This document shows positions 1 through 8,980 of a DNA stretch of 64,000 bases, piece after piece. This DNA is from Nocardioides marmorisolisilvae (GTDB taxonomy: Bacteria; Actinomycetota; Actinomycetes; Propionibacteriales; Nocardioidaceae). Under the pieces are notes generated by a model that saw nothing but the letters and a program-made list of their open reading frames with translations, made no database searches and was not told the origin of the DNA. Made by a program: the position numbers and the translations under genes. Location of the stretch: NCBI RefSeq assembly GCF_031656915.1, contig NZ_CP134227.1:3534001-3598000 (forward strand), given 5' to 3'. How positions within the stretch are numbered: the stretch's first letter is position 1; each line of letters opens with the position of its first letter.

Positions 1-1
1 C

Positions 2-466
2 CTGTGGTTCGCCCGCCAGGGCAGCGCCGTGACCGCGTACGACTACCTCGTCGGCACTCCCGGCCGCGCGGCCAGGAGAGCGGAGCGGGAGGGCCTCAGC
101 CTGGACGTTCGCTGGCTGAACCTGCAGGAGTGGCGGTCGGTGCTCGCCGAGGGGGCCCGGATCGCCCGACTGCCCGGACCGCGGACGGTACTGGCCAACC
201 ACGTGCTGGAGGCCACACCGGCGTTCGGCCGGGACTCGCTGGTCCGGTTCGCCTCGATGGCGCTTCGCGACGGGGGCCGGCTCTACGCGGACTTCTGGTG
301 CGGGGGCGGCGAGCCGGGGGAGACCCCGGCCTGGCCGGTCCGGCTGGAGGAGGTCACCGCGCTCCTGCGCCGCGCGGGGGCACATATGCTGCAGGCTGAC
401 GAGTTCGACGACGACGCGGCCCCGCTGGGCCGGCGCACAGGACGGGTGGTGGCGCAGTGGGCGTGA
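2..466 (+). CDS. Class I SAM-dependent methyltransferase, 5'-truncated by the window edge
   Basis: The reading frame is open from the first bases, so the start and the N-terminal half lie outside the window; 154 residues remain. The visible part looks like the second half of a class I methyltransferase: a strand-turn (VTAYDYL), then VLANHVLEATP followed by a helix and GGRLYADFW, matching the post-motif strands and the C-terminal sheet of that fold. The glycine-rich SAM loop would be upstream and cannot be seen. The substrate is unknown. The stop overlaps the start of the next gene, so the two are probably co-transcribed with the downstream sulfotransferase-like gene. Confidence 0.6.
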   Translation: MWFARQGSAVTAYDYLVGTPGRAARRAEREGLSLDVRWLNLQEWRSVLAEGARIARLPGPRTVLANHVLEATPAFGRDSLVRFASMALRDGGRLYADFWCGGGEPGETPAWPVRLEEVTALLRRAGAHMLQADEFDDDAAPLGRRTGRVVAQWA

Positions 467-693
467 GTGGCGGTGCGGGAGGACTCACCGGCCGGTTCCG
501 AGCTCGACAGGAACGTGTGGAGGAGCTGGAGGCTCGCGTCGCCGAGCTGGAGGCCGACCTTGCCGAGTTGCGCGCCCAGCACCTCCGCCTTGCCGAGATC
601 GCCGACGTCGTGCAGGAGCTGCTGATCCCGATGGCCTCGCGCGACCAGGAGAGGATCGACGCCGCGATCGCCGACTTCACCAAGGCCCTGTAG
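457..693 (+). CDS. Short coiled-coil protein (DUF6752-like)
   Basis: A 78-residue protein starting at GTG and overlapping the previous gene by 10 bases; a second GTG six bases later is also possible. Residues 15 to 45 form a clear heptad pattern rich in Glu, Leu, Ala and Arg (QERVEELEARVAELEADL), followed by a short helix ending in FTKAL. It has no catalytic motif or membrane segment. Proteins of this kind sit beside sulfotransferase-like and glycan genes in Nocardioides relatives, which fits the neighbour here; the family name is from memory. A structural or oligomerising role is inference. Confidence 0.6.
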   Translation: MGVSGGAGGLTGRFRARQERVEELEARVAELEADLAELRAQHLRLAEIADVVQELLIPMASRDQERIDAAIADFTKAL

Positions 694-702
694 GGACATC
701 GG

Positions 703-1854
703 ATGGCGGATCAGATCTTTCTCCATATCGGGCTGCCCAAGACGGCCACGACCTACCTTCAGACGATCGTCTGGAACGCGCGCGACCAGCTGCGCGACGA
801 CGGCGTGCTGCTGCCCGGTGTCGGCCCTCGAGACCACCTGTGGACCGCACGCGCGGTGTGCGAGCACAAGGTCATGGAGACCGCGACGACCCGACAGCGG
901 GCAGCTTGGGACCGGGTCAGGGCGGAGATCGCCGAGGCCGACGGTCGGGTACTGCTCACCCACGAGTTCCTGGCCTCGGCGACGGCCGAGCAGGCGCGCG
1001 GGATGGTCGAGGCCCTCCAACCAGCAGAGGTCCATCTCGTCCTTACCGCGCGCGAGACGCTCGGGCTGTTCACCGCGAGCTGGCAGGAGAGCCTGAAGAA
1101 CCGGGGCACCCGCCCGATGGCCGACTATCCCGGCTCGGCCCGCCGAGTGGCCCAGCCGGTGTGGCACTGGCACACCCTGGACCTGCGTGAGGTGCTGGAG
1201 CGGTGGACCGATGCGGTGCCGACGGATCGCGTCCACATCCTGCCGCTGCCTGGACCCGGCGCCCCGCGGCAGCTCATCTGGCAGCGGTTCGCGGGTCTCA
1301 TCGGTGTCGATCCGTCCGCCTACGCCACGGACGGCTTCGTCAACTCCTCGATGGGCGTCGCCGAGGCCGAGACGCTGCGACGGGTGAACCAGCACCTGGT
1401 CGAGCGCGACCTGCTGGGCCACCGTCACGAGCGCGGCACCATGATCCGCACCTACCTCGCCGATCAGCGCCTGGTCCCGCGCGGGGGGGACCGCTTCTGG
1501 CCCACGCCGCCGCAGATCGAGGAGTGCAGGACCCGTGCGGACCGCGCGATCGGGTACGTGGCCGAGCACGGCTACCACGTCGTGGGGGACCTGGAGGACC
1601 TCCGGGTCCCGGACCGGCTCGAGGAGCGGCGCGAGGCAGGCTCGGCGACGGACGCCGAGGTCGCCGAGATCGCGACCGACCTGGTGGCCCAGCTGCTGGG
1701 CGACGTCTACGCCGTGCGCCAGGAGCGCAACGCGGCCCGCCGTGCGCTGGACCAGGCACTCCTCGTGGTGCCGCCCCCTCCGCCCCCTCCGCCCCGCTGG
1801 CGCGCGCTGGCCGGCCGCGTCCGAGGGCGACTGACCCGCCGATCGTCGACCTGA
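703..1854 (+). CDS. Sulfotransferase-like P-loop protein
   Basis: 383 residues, ATG start. The N-terminus reads IFLHIGLPKTATTYLQ, the 5'-phosphosulfate-binding P-loop of PAPS-dependent sulfotransferases (G-x-P-K-T/S-x-T). A later segment, VHLVLTARETLGLFTASWQES, resembles the 3'-phosphate-binding strand and helix. Family members move sulfate from PAPS to glycans or small molecules; the acceptor here is unknown. The C-terminus carries a run of eight prolines encoded by a short tandem CCGCCCCCT-type repeat, then a basic tail. It is a paralogue of the gene at 11394-12455: both have the P-loop opening and a VVGDL(E/A)(D/E)L motif near the end. Sulfation of an envelope polymer is inferred from the glycosyltransferase and LTA-synthase-like genes nearby. 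Confidence 0.7.
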   Translation: MADQIFLHIGLPKTATTYLQTIVWNARDQLRDDGVLLPGVGPRDHLWTARAVCEHKVMETATTRQRAAWDRVRAEIAEADGRVLLTHEFLASATAEQARGMVEALQPAEVHLVLTARETLGLFTASWQESLKNRGTRPMADYPGSARRVAQPVWHWHTLDLREVLERWTDAVPTDRVHILPLPGPGAPRQLIWQRFAGLIGVDPSAYATDGFVNSSMGVAEAETLRRVNQHLVERDLLGHRHERGTMIRTYLADQRLVPRGGDRFWPTPPQIEECRTRADRAIGYVAEHGYHVVGDLEDLRVPDRLEERREAGSATDAEVAEIATDLVAQLLGDVYAVRQERNAARRALDQALLVVPPPPPPPPRWRALAGRVRGRLTRRSST

Positions 1855-1976
1855 GGACCCCGCATCGACCGGCCCACGGAGGGCCGTGCGCTGTGGCCTG
1901 TGTCGCACGCCATGGCAGCGATGTCGACGCGCCGGTAACATCGGCGGCGCCGTCCAGCCGAAGGAGAATCGAACAC

Positions 1977-3176
1977 ATGGGTCGTCTCTGCGAGACCGAG
2001 GGCCTCACCGACATCCAAGAGGAGATCCTCAAGACCGTTCGTCAGTTCGTCGAGGCGAAGATCATTCCGGTCGCCACCGAGCTCGAGCACAAGGACGAGT
2101 ACCCCACCGAGATCGTGGAGGGGATGAAGGAGCTCGGCATCTTCGGGCTGATGATCCCCGAGGAGTACGGCGGTCTGGGCGAGTCGCTGCTCACCTACGC
2201 GCTGGTGGTCGAAGAGATCGCTCGTGGCTGGATGAGCGTCTCGGGCATCATCAACACCCACTTCATCGTGGCCTACATGCTGTTGCAGCACGGCACCGAG
2301 GAGCAGAAGCAGAAGTACCTGCCCCGGATGGCGGCCGGTGACCTGCGTGGTGCGTTCTCGATGTCCGAGCCGGCGCTGGGCTCGGATGTCTCGGCGATCA
2401 CGACGAAGGCGACCAAGCGGGAGGACGGGTCCTACTCCATCACCGGCCAGAAGATGTGGCTGACCAACGGTGGCTCGTCGTCGCTGGTCGCCGTACTGGT
2501 GAAGACCGATGAGGGCGCCGGGTCGGTCTACAAGAACATGACCACGTTCCTGATCGAGAAGGAGCCCGGCTTCGGCGAGGTCGCCCAGGGGATCTCCATC
2601 CCCGGCAAGATCGAGAAGATGGGCTACAAGGGCGTCGACACCACCGAGATGATCTTCGAGGGCCACGAGATCTCGGCCGAGCAGATCCTCGGCGGCGAGC
2701 CGGGCAAGGGCTTCTACCAGATGATGGACGGCGTCGAGGTGGGCCGGGTCAACGTCGCCTCGCGTGCCGTCGGGGTGGCCAACCGTGCCTTCGAGCTGGG
2801 TGTCTCCTACGCCCAGCAGCGCGAGACGTTCGGCAAGCCGATCATCGAGCACCAGGCGATCCTGTTCCGGATCGCCGAGATGGCGACCAAGGTCGAGGCC
2901 GCGCACGCGTTGATGGTGCGGGCAGCGCGGATGAAGGACCGCGGCGAGCGGATGGACCTCGAGGCGGGGATGGCCAAGTACCTCGCTGCGGAGTACTGCA
3001 ACGAGGTCGTGGAGAGCTCGTTCCGGATCCACGGCGGCTACGGCTTCTCCAAGGAGTACGAGATCGAGCGGCTCTACCGCGAGGCACCGATGCTGCTGAT
3101 CGGCGAGGGCACCTCGGAGATCCAGCGGATGATCATCGGCCGCCGGGTCGTGGAGGACTACAAGCTCAAGGCCTGA
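1977..3176 (+). CDS. Acyl-CoA dehydrogenase
   Basis: 399 residues; the ATG at 1977 is preceded by AAGGAG at 1961. It is an FAD-dependent dehydrogenase that oxidises acyl-CoA to the trans-2-enoyl-CoA in the cytoplasm. It shows the standard order: N-terminal helical domain, middle beta-domain with FSMSEPALGSDV and KMWLTNGG (FAD and substrate contacts), and C-terminal helical domain with GGYGFSKEYEIERLYREA. The GEGTSEIQR motif near the C-terminus carries the glutamate that acts as base in short-chain members. The length is normal. The substrate chain length cannot be decided. It stands alone, convergent with the protease gene on the other strand. Confidence 0.93.
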   Translation: MGRLCETEGLTDIQEEILKTVRQFVEAKIIPVATELEHKDEYPTEIVEGMKELGIFGLMIPEEYGGLGESLLTYALVVEEIARGWMSVSGIINTHFIVAYMLLQHGTEEQKQKYLPRMAAGDLRGAFSMSEPALGSDVSAITTKATKREDGSYSITGQKMWLTNGGSSSLVAVLVKTDEGAGSVYKNMTTFLIEKEPGFGEVAQGISIPGKIEKMGYKGVDTTEMIFEGHEISAEQILGGEPGKGFYQMMDGVEVGRVNVASRAVGVANRAFELGVSYAQQRETFGKPIIEHQAILFRIAEMATKVEAAHALMVRAARMKDRGERMDLEAGMAKYLAAEYCNEVVESSFRIHGGYGFSKEYEIERLYREAPMLLIGEGTSEIQRMIIGRRVVEDYKLKA

Positions 3177-3241
3177 GCCGGCCCCGCCGGACGTCGCGTC
3201 AGCCCGGTGACGCTCGCAACGGCGGCCGCGGGCGATCCGGC

Positions 3242-5890
3242 TCAGCAGCGTCCGGCGGGCCTCGCCCGGGTCACGAGGTCCATCCGGCCGACGCTGAAGT
3301 CCGTCCAGAGGACTCGACGGCCGCCGGCGGCGGCGAAGGCCGTCTGCGCCCCCCGGCTGCACGACACCCGCTCGCGCCTCCCGCCGGTGGACGGGATCTG
3401 GACCAGGCGTGGCCTCTCGAACGACTCGTAGGTGACGGCCTTGCGGCTGGCGCTCAACGAGGCGAAGCGGGGCGCGTAGCGGGCGGTGTCGGGCACCAGC
3501 ACCTGCTGGTGCCCCGTGCGGCGGCTCATCCGCACGATGGCGTCGCGCAGGCTTCGGCGGCCGCGATCAGCCACGTAGTAGACCGCGGACCCCACGACCG
3601 TCGGCTGGTAGATGCCAGCGACCGTCTGCTTCGACACCGGCCGGACCGTGGCCAGGGTGCGGGTGCTGCCGCGTCGGGCGTCGTACGCGCGAAGCAGCCC
3701 GCTGCCGCCTGGACGGAAGTCGAGCACCGTGTAGTAGACCGTGTCGCCGGAGACGTCGAAGTCGCCCAGCATGTGCTGTGGCGATGCCCTGACCGTGTGC
3801 AGCCGGCCACCGGACCGGTGCACCACCAGCTTGTACCCGCCCCTGGCGGTGGTCAGCGTCCATGCCGTCGTGAGGCCGTCCACGCCGGTGGCCCAGACCA
3901 TGGCGTGGCGGTACGACGCCAAGGTGTGCGTGCGACCGCCGGAGAGGCTGCGCAGCTGGACCCGCACCGTGGTGCCGGCCGCTGTGGTGGCGGTCGCGGA
4001 CCAGGCCGCGTGACGCCCGTCGGTCGACGGCACGTCGTAGACCAGGTGGCTGTTCGAGGAGATCAGCCGGTGGCCGGCGTGGTCGGTGCGGCCTGCGTAG
4101 ACCGACGGTCGTCGGTCGCCCAGCCGGCCCGCATCGGTGATCACCCAGTGGCGGCCGCCCACCGAGACGTTGCCGCCCGAGCTCATCCCGGGATACAGCG
4201 CCCGGCTGTCCATGCCGGCGACGCTGTGCTCCCAGCCGGCGACGACCCCACGGACGCGGAACGCGTCTCGCAGCCTGCCCAGCTGGGTGCTGGTCGCGCC
4301 TGCTGACCTGGCCACGGCAAGGAGGCCGGCGCGGGCGTCGAGGAAGTCGGAGAGCGGGGTGAGGTACTGGGTCAGCAGCGTGTACATGTCCCGGTTCGCG
4401 ACGGCGATGCCGAGGATCCGGCGCGCCTGCCAGAACGCGCCGCTCATGATCGTCGAGTTGTCGTGCACGCCGCCGTTGTCGTCCCCGCTGCCGTCGAACT
4501 GGGCGGTGGTGTGCAGCTTGTCGAGGTTCCGGGTGGCGCAGGCGGCAGGGGTCTCGTCGCGGCAGAGGCTCTGGCCCATCAGGCCGTCGAGCGGTGAGCT
4601 TGGCTTGATGCCCAGGGTCTGGTTCTCGATCGCGTTGCCGAAGTAGTCGGCGACCGCCTCGTTGAGGGCGCCGGACTGGCCGAAGCCGAGCAGCCCGGCC
4701 GAGTGCTGGACGACTCCGTGGGTCATCTCGTGACCGACCACGTCGAGGGACGCCGAGAACGGCCGATAGCCGTCCCCGCCTACGCCGTAGACCATCTCGT
4801 CGCCGTTCCAGAAGGCATTCGGGAATGCTCCGCCGTGGTCGGAGACACCGACGACGGACACGATCCGGCCGCCCTTGCCGTCCAGGCCGTCGCGGCCCAG
4901 GGACTTGTAGAAGTCGTAGACGCGCTCGGCGCCCCACTGGGCGTCGATCGCTCCATAGGGGTTCGCCGTGAACGGGATCGTCGCCGAGGTGACCAGCCTC
5001 GGGCCCGAGGGGATGCCGCCCCCGGCGAAACGAGTGAGATCCTCGCGGTTCGCGTCGTAGGTCTCGATGCCGTGTCCTCGCGTGGTGTCACGCAGCACGT
5101 AGCCCCTCGCGGTGCTGGTGGCCTGCAACGGGAGTGCGGGGCCGTGGAATCCGTGGCCCGTGGTGTCCACCGGAGTGTCGTAGTCGATCGCGTCATAGCT
5201 CAGCACCGGCTGCGACCGGCCGGCGGCGACGAAGGTTTCCTCGCGCACCGGGAGCCCCGAGCCTGCCCGCCGCCCGGTCACCGTCACGTGCCGGGCGAGC
5301 AGACCGCGGCCGAACGGGAGCACCACCTCGCCGCCGTCGTGGACGCGCACGTTCCGGACGGTGCGGGACACTGCGCGCTGCGCGACGAGCGCCGCGGTCC
5401 GCGTGCTCACGGTTGCGGTCAGGTCGGGCTCCAGGTGACCGAAGTAGCGGCCGCTGGTCCCCTCGACCACGTGGCGCGCATCGCTGGCGCGAACCCTGAC
5501 GACGTACTGCGCACCGAGCACCGGAATGCCGTGATATCGCTGGGCGAAGCGGACCGCCTTCACCCCACCGCTCGACGAGGTGCCGACCCGGCGCAGGTCC
5601 GCGTGCGGGTGGGCGATCCGATAGCGGTCCCGGTGAGAGGCGAGGAAAGAGAGCGCTGCCGAGGTGGCTCCCGGCGCGCGCATCCGCACCCGCAGGCCCG
5701 CCGTCAGCGGCGGAGTGTCGGTGGGACTGAGCGCCGTCGACCCGCTGCCCGCGCTGCCGGCCCCAGCAGCCGTCGCCGGGGCCGTGGCGGGCGGTCGCGG
5801 GGACGAGGGGCCGCCGTCAGCGTGCGCGGGCGAGACAGCGAACAACGGGACCGCCAGCGCCGCAGCGGCGGCGAGCGCGAGTCGAGACAC
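3242..5890 (-). CDS. Secreted M4 (thermolysin-like) metallopeptidase with a C-terminal repeat domain
   Basis: 882 residues. A signal peptide is clear (positively charged start, Ala/Leu core, cut near AHA, about residue 24). Residues 60 to 240 form an FTP/PepSY-type propeptide (QRYHGIPVLGAQYVVRV). The catalytic domain has VVGHEMTHGV near residue 385, the HExxH zinc site, and GALNEAVADYFGN about 20 residues later, which supplies the third zinc ligand. After about residue 550 there is no peptidase sequence; WD- and YY-containing beta repeats suggest a beta-propeller-like C-terminal domain, unusual for thermolysins of typical length. It probably degrades extracellular protein. Convergent with the acyl-CoA dehydrogenase. 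Confidence 0.88.
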   Translation of the reverse strand: MSRLALAAAAALAVPLFAVSPAHADGGPSSPRPPATAPATAAGAGSAGSGSTALSPTDTPPLTAGLRVRMRAPGATSAALSFLASHRDRYRIAHPHADLRRVGTSSSGGVKAVRFAQRYHGIPVLGAQYVVRVRASDARHVVEGTSGRYFGHLEPDLTATVSTRTAALVAQRAVSRTVRNVRVHDGGEVVLPFGRGLLARHVTVTGRRAGSGLPVREETFVAAGRSQPVLSYDAIDYDTPVDTTGHGFHGPALPLQATSTARGYVLRDTTRGHGIETYDANREDLTRFAGGGIPSGPRLVTSATIPFTANPYGAIDAQWGAERVYDFYKSLGRDGLDGKGGRIVSVVGVSDHGGAFPNAFWNGDEMVYGVGGDGYRPFSASLDVVGHEMTHGVVQHSAGLLGFGQSGALNEAVADYFGNAIENQTLGIKPSSPLDGLMGQSLCRDETPAACATRNLDKLHTTAQFDGSGDDNGGVHDNSTIMSGAFWQARRILGIAVANRDMYTLLTQYLTPLSDFLDARAGLLAVARSAGATSTQLGRLRDAFRVRGVVAGWEHSVAGMDSRALYPGMSSGGNVSVGGRHWVITDAGRLGDRRPSVYAGRTDHAGHRLISSNSHLVYDVPSTDGRHAAWSATATTAAGTTVRVQLRSLSGGRTHTLASYRHAMVWATGVDGLTTAWTLTTARGGYKLVVHRSGGRLHTVRASPQHMLGDFDVSGDTVYYTVLDFRPGGSGLLRAYDARRGSTRTLATVRPVSKQTVAGIYQPTVVGSAVYYVADRGRRSLRDAIVRMSRRTGHQQVLVPDTARYAPRFASLSASRKAVTYESFERPRLVQIPSTGGRRERVSCSRGAQTAFAAAGGRRVLWTDFSVGRMDLVTRARPAGRC

Positions 5891-5986
5891 GGGGCACTCC
5901 GATCACCGGGTCGCGTGACCTGCGCACGCAGCCCCGCGCACACCCTAGTGCTGGCAGCGCGCCGTTCGGCCGGAATTCCCAGATAC

Positions 5987-7417
5987 TCAGGCGTCGGTGG
6001 GCGCCTGCTCGCCACCGCTGATGGCCGCGGCGACCGCACCGGGGACGTCCGGGTGGAAGACGCTGGGAATGATGAAGTAGGGGTTGAGCTCCTCGTCGGT
6101 CACCACGTGGGCGATCGCCTCGGCGGCACGCAGCAGCATCGGCACGGTGATGTCCCGGGCTCGCGCATCGAGAAGGCCGCGGAAGACGCCAGGGAACGCG
6201 AGCACGTTGTTGATCTGGTTGGGGTAGTCACTGCGGCCGCTGGCGACCACGGCCGCCCGTTTGGCCGCCTCGGCCGGGTCGACCTCCGGGTCGGGGTTGG
6301 CCAGGGCGAACACCACCGCGTCGTCGGCCATGTCGTCGATCCACTCAGGCTCCAGGATGCCGGGCGCGCTGACGCCGATGAAGACGTCGGCGCCGCACAG
6401 CGCGGTGTGCAGGTCGCCGGTCACCCCCCGAGGGTTGGTGCGGGAGGCGACATCGGCCATGGCCGGCGACAGCGAGTCGTCGTCGCCGCACAGCGCTCCG
6501 TCGCGGTCGACCACGACCACGTCCGCGGCACCCGCTGCCAGGAGCAGGGTGACGATGGCCGTGCCCGCTGCGCCAGCGCCGGACACCACGACCCGGGCGT
6601 CCTCGAGCCGCTTGTCGACACAGCGCATCGCGTTGGTGAGCGCGGCCAGCACGACGATCGCGGTGCCGTGCTGGTCGTCGTGGAAGACCGGGATGTCGAG
6701 CAGCTCACGCAGCCGGCGCTCGACCTCGAAGCAGCGCGGAGCGGCGATGTCCTCCAGGTTGATGCCACCGAAGCCGGGGGCGATCGCGACCACTGCCTCC
6801 ACGATCTTGTCCACGTCCTGGGTCGCCAGGCAGATCGGCCAGGCGTCGATGTTCGCGAACCGCTTGAACAGCGCGGCCTTGCCCTCCATCACCGGCAGCG
6901 CGGCACCGGGGCCGATGTTCCCCAGGCCCAGGACCGCCGACCCGTCGGTCACCACCGCCACCGTGTTGCCCTTGATCGTCAGCCGGCGGACGTCCTCGGG
7001 GTGCTCGGCCAGCGCGAGGCTGACTCGCCCGACACCGGGCGTATACGCCATCGACAGGTCGTCACGGGTGCGCAGCGGCACCTTCGACTCCACCGCGATC
7101 TTGCCGCCGAGGTGCAGCAGGAAGGTCCGGTCGGACACCTTGTGGACGGTGACGCCGTTGACCTCGCCCACTGCGGCGACGATCTCCTCGGCGTGCTCGG
7201 AGTCGGTCGCGGAGCAGGTCACGTCGACCACCAGGCGGTCGTGGCGCGAGTCAGTGACGTCGATCGCGGTCACGATGCCGCCCTGGCCGGCGATGCAGGT
7301 CGCCACCTGGCCGATCAGCCCCGGGTCGAGATCCGTGTGCAGCCGCATGGTGATGGAGTACGACGCACTGGTCGCTGCACGCCGCCGTCGGGTGTTGTCG
7401 CCTGCCATGCCCAGCAT
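5987..7417 (-). CDS. NAD-dependent malic enzyme with N-terminal ACT domain
   Basis: 476 residues, or 473 if translation starts at the second Met (MAGDN). Residues 20 to 100 form an ACT-like regulatory domain (HTDLDPGLIGQVATCIAGQGG). The malic enzyme body follows with YTPGVGRVSLALAEHPED, LGLGNIGPGAALPVMEGKAALFK and DDQHGTAIVVLAAL, which are the conserved substrate, metal and nucleotide-binding motifs. It decarboxylates L-malate to pyruvate with reduction of NAD(P). The ACT fusion is common in actinobacterial malic enzymes and suggests allosteric control by a small ligand. An IS110 element lies directly upstream and may have displaced its promoter. Confidence 0.9.
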   Translation of the reverse strand: MLGMAGDNTRRRRAATSASYSITMRLHTDLDPGLIGQVATCIAGQGGIVTAIDVTDSRHDRLVVDVTCSATDSEHAEEIVAAVGEVNGVTVHKVSDRTFLLHLGGKIAVESKVPLRTRDDLSMAYTPGVGRVSLALAEHPEDVRRLTIKGNTVAVVTDGSAVLGLGNIGPGAALPVMEGKAALFKRFANIDAWPICLATQDVDKIVEAVVAIAPGFGGINLEDIAAPRCFEVERRLRELLDIPVFHDDQHGTAIVVLAALTNAMRCVDKRLEDARVVVSGAGAAGTAIVTLLLAAGAADVVVVDRDGALCGDDDSLSPAMADVASRTNPRGVTGDLHTALCGADVFIGVSAPGILEPEWIDDMADDAVVFALANPDPEVDPAEAAKRAAVVASGRSDYPNQINNVLAFPGVFRGLLDARARDITVPMLLRAAEAIAHVVTDEELNPYFIIPSVFHPDVPGAVAAAISGGEQAPTDA

Positions 7418-7587
7418 CCTGCCACCGTCGCGGCGCGGGCCGGTGTCTGCACGCCCCGAGTCTCAGACGGTATGACGTGACCGCCTCGACGTGAGGGGGT
7501 TGCGGGCCGGGGCCTCTCACATGCATGAACGTGGGTTATCGGGCAGGAGCGGCCTGCTCGACCTATCCACAGGCATAGGAGGCCCCG

Positions 7588-8667
7588 GTGTTCACTGAGC
7601 GTACGAGTGTTGGACTCGATGTGCATGCACGGTCGGTCGTCGCGACGGCGATCGACACCACGACCGGCGAGCTGTTCAAGGAACGGCTGATCCCCTCGAA
7701 CGAGATCGTCCTGGAATGGCTGGCTCGTCTGCCCGGTCCGGTCGCGGTCACCTACGAGGCAGGACCGACGGGGTTCGGATTGGCCCGAGCGCTGGCTGCG
7801 GCCGGGCTGCGGTGCGAGGTCGCGGCACCGTCCAAGCTCGTTCGTCCGGCTGGTGATCGGGTCAAGACCGATGCCCGTGACGCGCTGCAACTTGCCAAGC
7901 TGCTGCGCAACGACGACGTGACCAGCGTCCGGGTGCCGACGATCTCCCAAGAATCGGCACGCGACCTTGTCAGGGCCCGTGAGGACGTCCGCGGCGATCT
8001 GATGCGCGCCCGGCACCGGGTCTCGAAGCTGTTGCTGCGCCACGGACACGTCTACTACGGCGGGCAGACCTGGTCGGCCAAGCACCATGGGTGGCTGCAT
8101 CGGATCCGCTTCGAGGAGCTGGGCACCCGATGCGCCTACGAGGCCGACCTCGAGGCCATCGAGTTCGCCGTCGCGCGCCGCGATCGCCTCGACAAGCTGA
8201 TCGCCCAGGTCGCCGCAGACAGCGAGTTCACCGACGTGACACGTCGACTGTGCTGCCTGCGCGGTATCTCGACCTTGACCGGATTCGCGCTCGCCGTCGA
8301 GCTCGGTGACTGGCAGCGATTCAACGCCAACGGCATCGGCGCCTACCTCGGACTCGTCCCTTCCGAGCACTCCAGCGGCCAGTCCCGCCGCCAGGGCTCG
8401 ATCACCAAGACCGGCAACAGCCACGCCCGGCGGCTACTGATCGAGGCCGCCTGGCACCACAAGCCCCGCTACACCGTCGGTGCGGTCCTGCGAGCCCGCT
8501 GGGAACAGGCCCCAGAAGCGGCACGCGTGCGCGCGCACGTGGGCAACACCCGACTCAACCAACGCTGGGCCAGCTACACCCGCCGGCACAAGAAGAACAC
8601 CGTCGCGAACACCGCGATCGCGCGTGAGCTAGCCGGCTGGTGCTGGTCACTAGCCATATTGGAGTAG
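7588..8667 (+). CDS. IS110-family transposase (DEDD recombinase)
   Basis: 359 residues from a GTG preceded by AGGAGG (7576-7583 region). The N-terminal RuvC-like DEDD domain shows the four acidic positions: GLDVHARS, TYEAGPTGFG and KTDARDALQLAKLL. The C-terminal Transposase_20 region has LRGISTLTGFALAVELGD and LVPSEHSSGQ followed by ITKTGNSHARRLL, where the family's essential serine lies. The gene is full length with no frameshift, so it may be active. IS110 recombinases work with a structured bridge RNA that specifies donor and target; see the flanks. Confidence 0.95.
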   Translation: MFTERTSVGLDVHARSVVATAIDTTTGELFKERLIPSNEIVLEWLARLPGPVAVTYEAGPTGFGLARALAAAGLRCEVAAPSKLVRPAGDRVKTDARDALQLAKLLRNDDVTSVRVPTISQESARDLVRAREDVRGDLMRARHRVSKLLLRHGHVYYGGQTWSAKHHGWLHRIRFEELGTRCAYEADLEAIEFAVARRDRLDKLIAQVAADSEFTDVTRRLCCLRGISTLTGFALAVELGDWQRFNANGIGAYLGLVPSEHSSGQSRRQGSITKTGNSHARRLLIEAAWHHKPRYTVGAVLRARWEQAPEAARVRAHVGNTRLNQRWASYTRRHKKNTVANTAIARELAGWCWSLAILE

Positions 8668-8980
8668 CCGGCCTACGAAGACTTGGCCTGGCCCGTCAAC
8701 CGTCTTGACGAGCAGCGCGAGGAGAACCCCGTCCGCGATTGGGCTGTGAGCCACGAAAAAGCTCGTGACGCTCGACCTCAGAGAAGCCGACCACTCCTGC
8801 CGCACGCCGTCCTGCGGTAACCAACCCGCGCATATCAGCATCGACCGCGCGTCGACAACGACACGCTGCGACAAGACGACCACAGCCCCAGACCAAGAGA
8901 GGCGCCGCCAGCACACCCAGTGCCGGCGGCGCCTCACCCTGCCCTCTTGACAGACAGGGCCCACATATCAGCCCAACGGC
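8668..8980. other. Non-coding region after the IS110 transposase, possible bridge RNA and element end
   Basis: No credible gene is present. The region holds CGTCAA...TTGACG at about 8694-8713, two copies of CATATCAGC (8831-8839 and 8964-8972), and a strong hairpin at 8901-8933. The downstream lipoprotein gene on the other strand ends at 8981. In the IS1111-like branch of IS110 the bridge RNA comes from the downstream flank, so this is the better candidate of the two flanks, but no structure can be proven by eye. Confidence 0.4.
8901..8933. terminator. Strong hairpin, probable terminator
   Basis: GGCGCCGCC (8901-8909) pairs perfectly with GGCGGCGCC (8925-8933), and the loop contains a further GCAC/GTGC pairing. 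No T-run follows on either strand. It lies downstream of the minus-strand lipoprotein gene, for which it may act as terminator, or it may belong to the IS110 right flank. Confidence 0.5.

Larger units (their letters stand above)
7490..8972 (+). mobile_element. IS110-family insertion sequence (limits approximate)
   Basis: The element contains the transposase gene at 7588-8667 with non-coding flanks on both sides. IS110 elements lack classical terminal inverted repeats and leave little or no target duplication, so the ends cannot be fixed from one copy. The left limit is placed at a GTGAG...CTCAC hairpin (7490-7519). The right limit is placed at the second copy of a 9-base repeat, CATATCAGC, at 8831-8839 and 8964-8972. 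In this family one of the flanks normally encodes a bridge RNA. Confidence 0.45.

Noticed and set aside
8650..8964. A 104-codon minus-strand frame beyond the IS110 transposase
   Set aside because: No start signal, overlaps the transposase end and the hairpin, and shows no domain.
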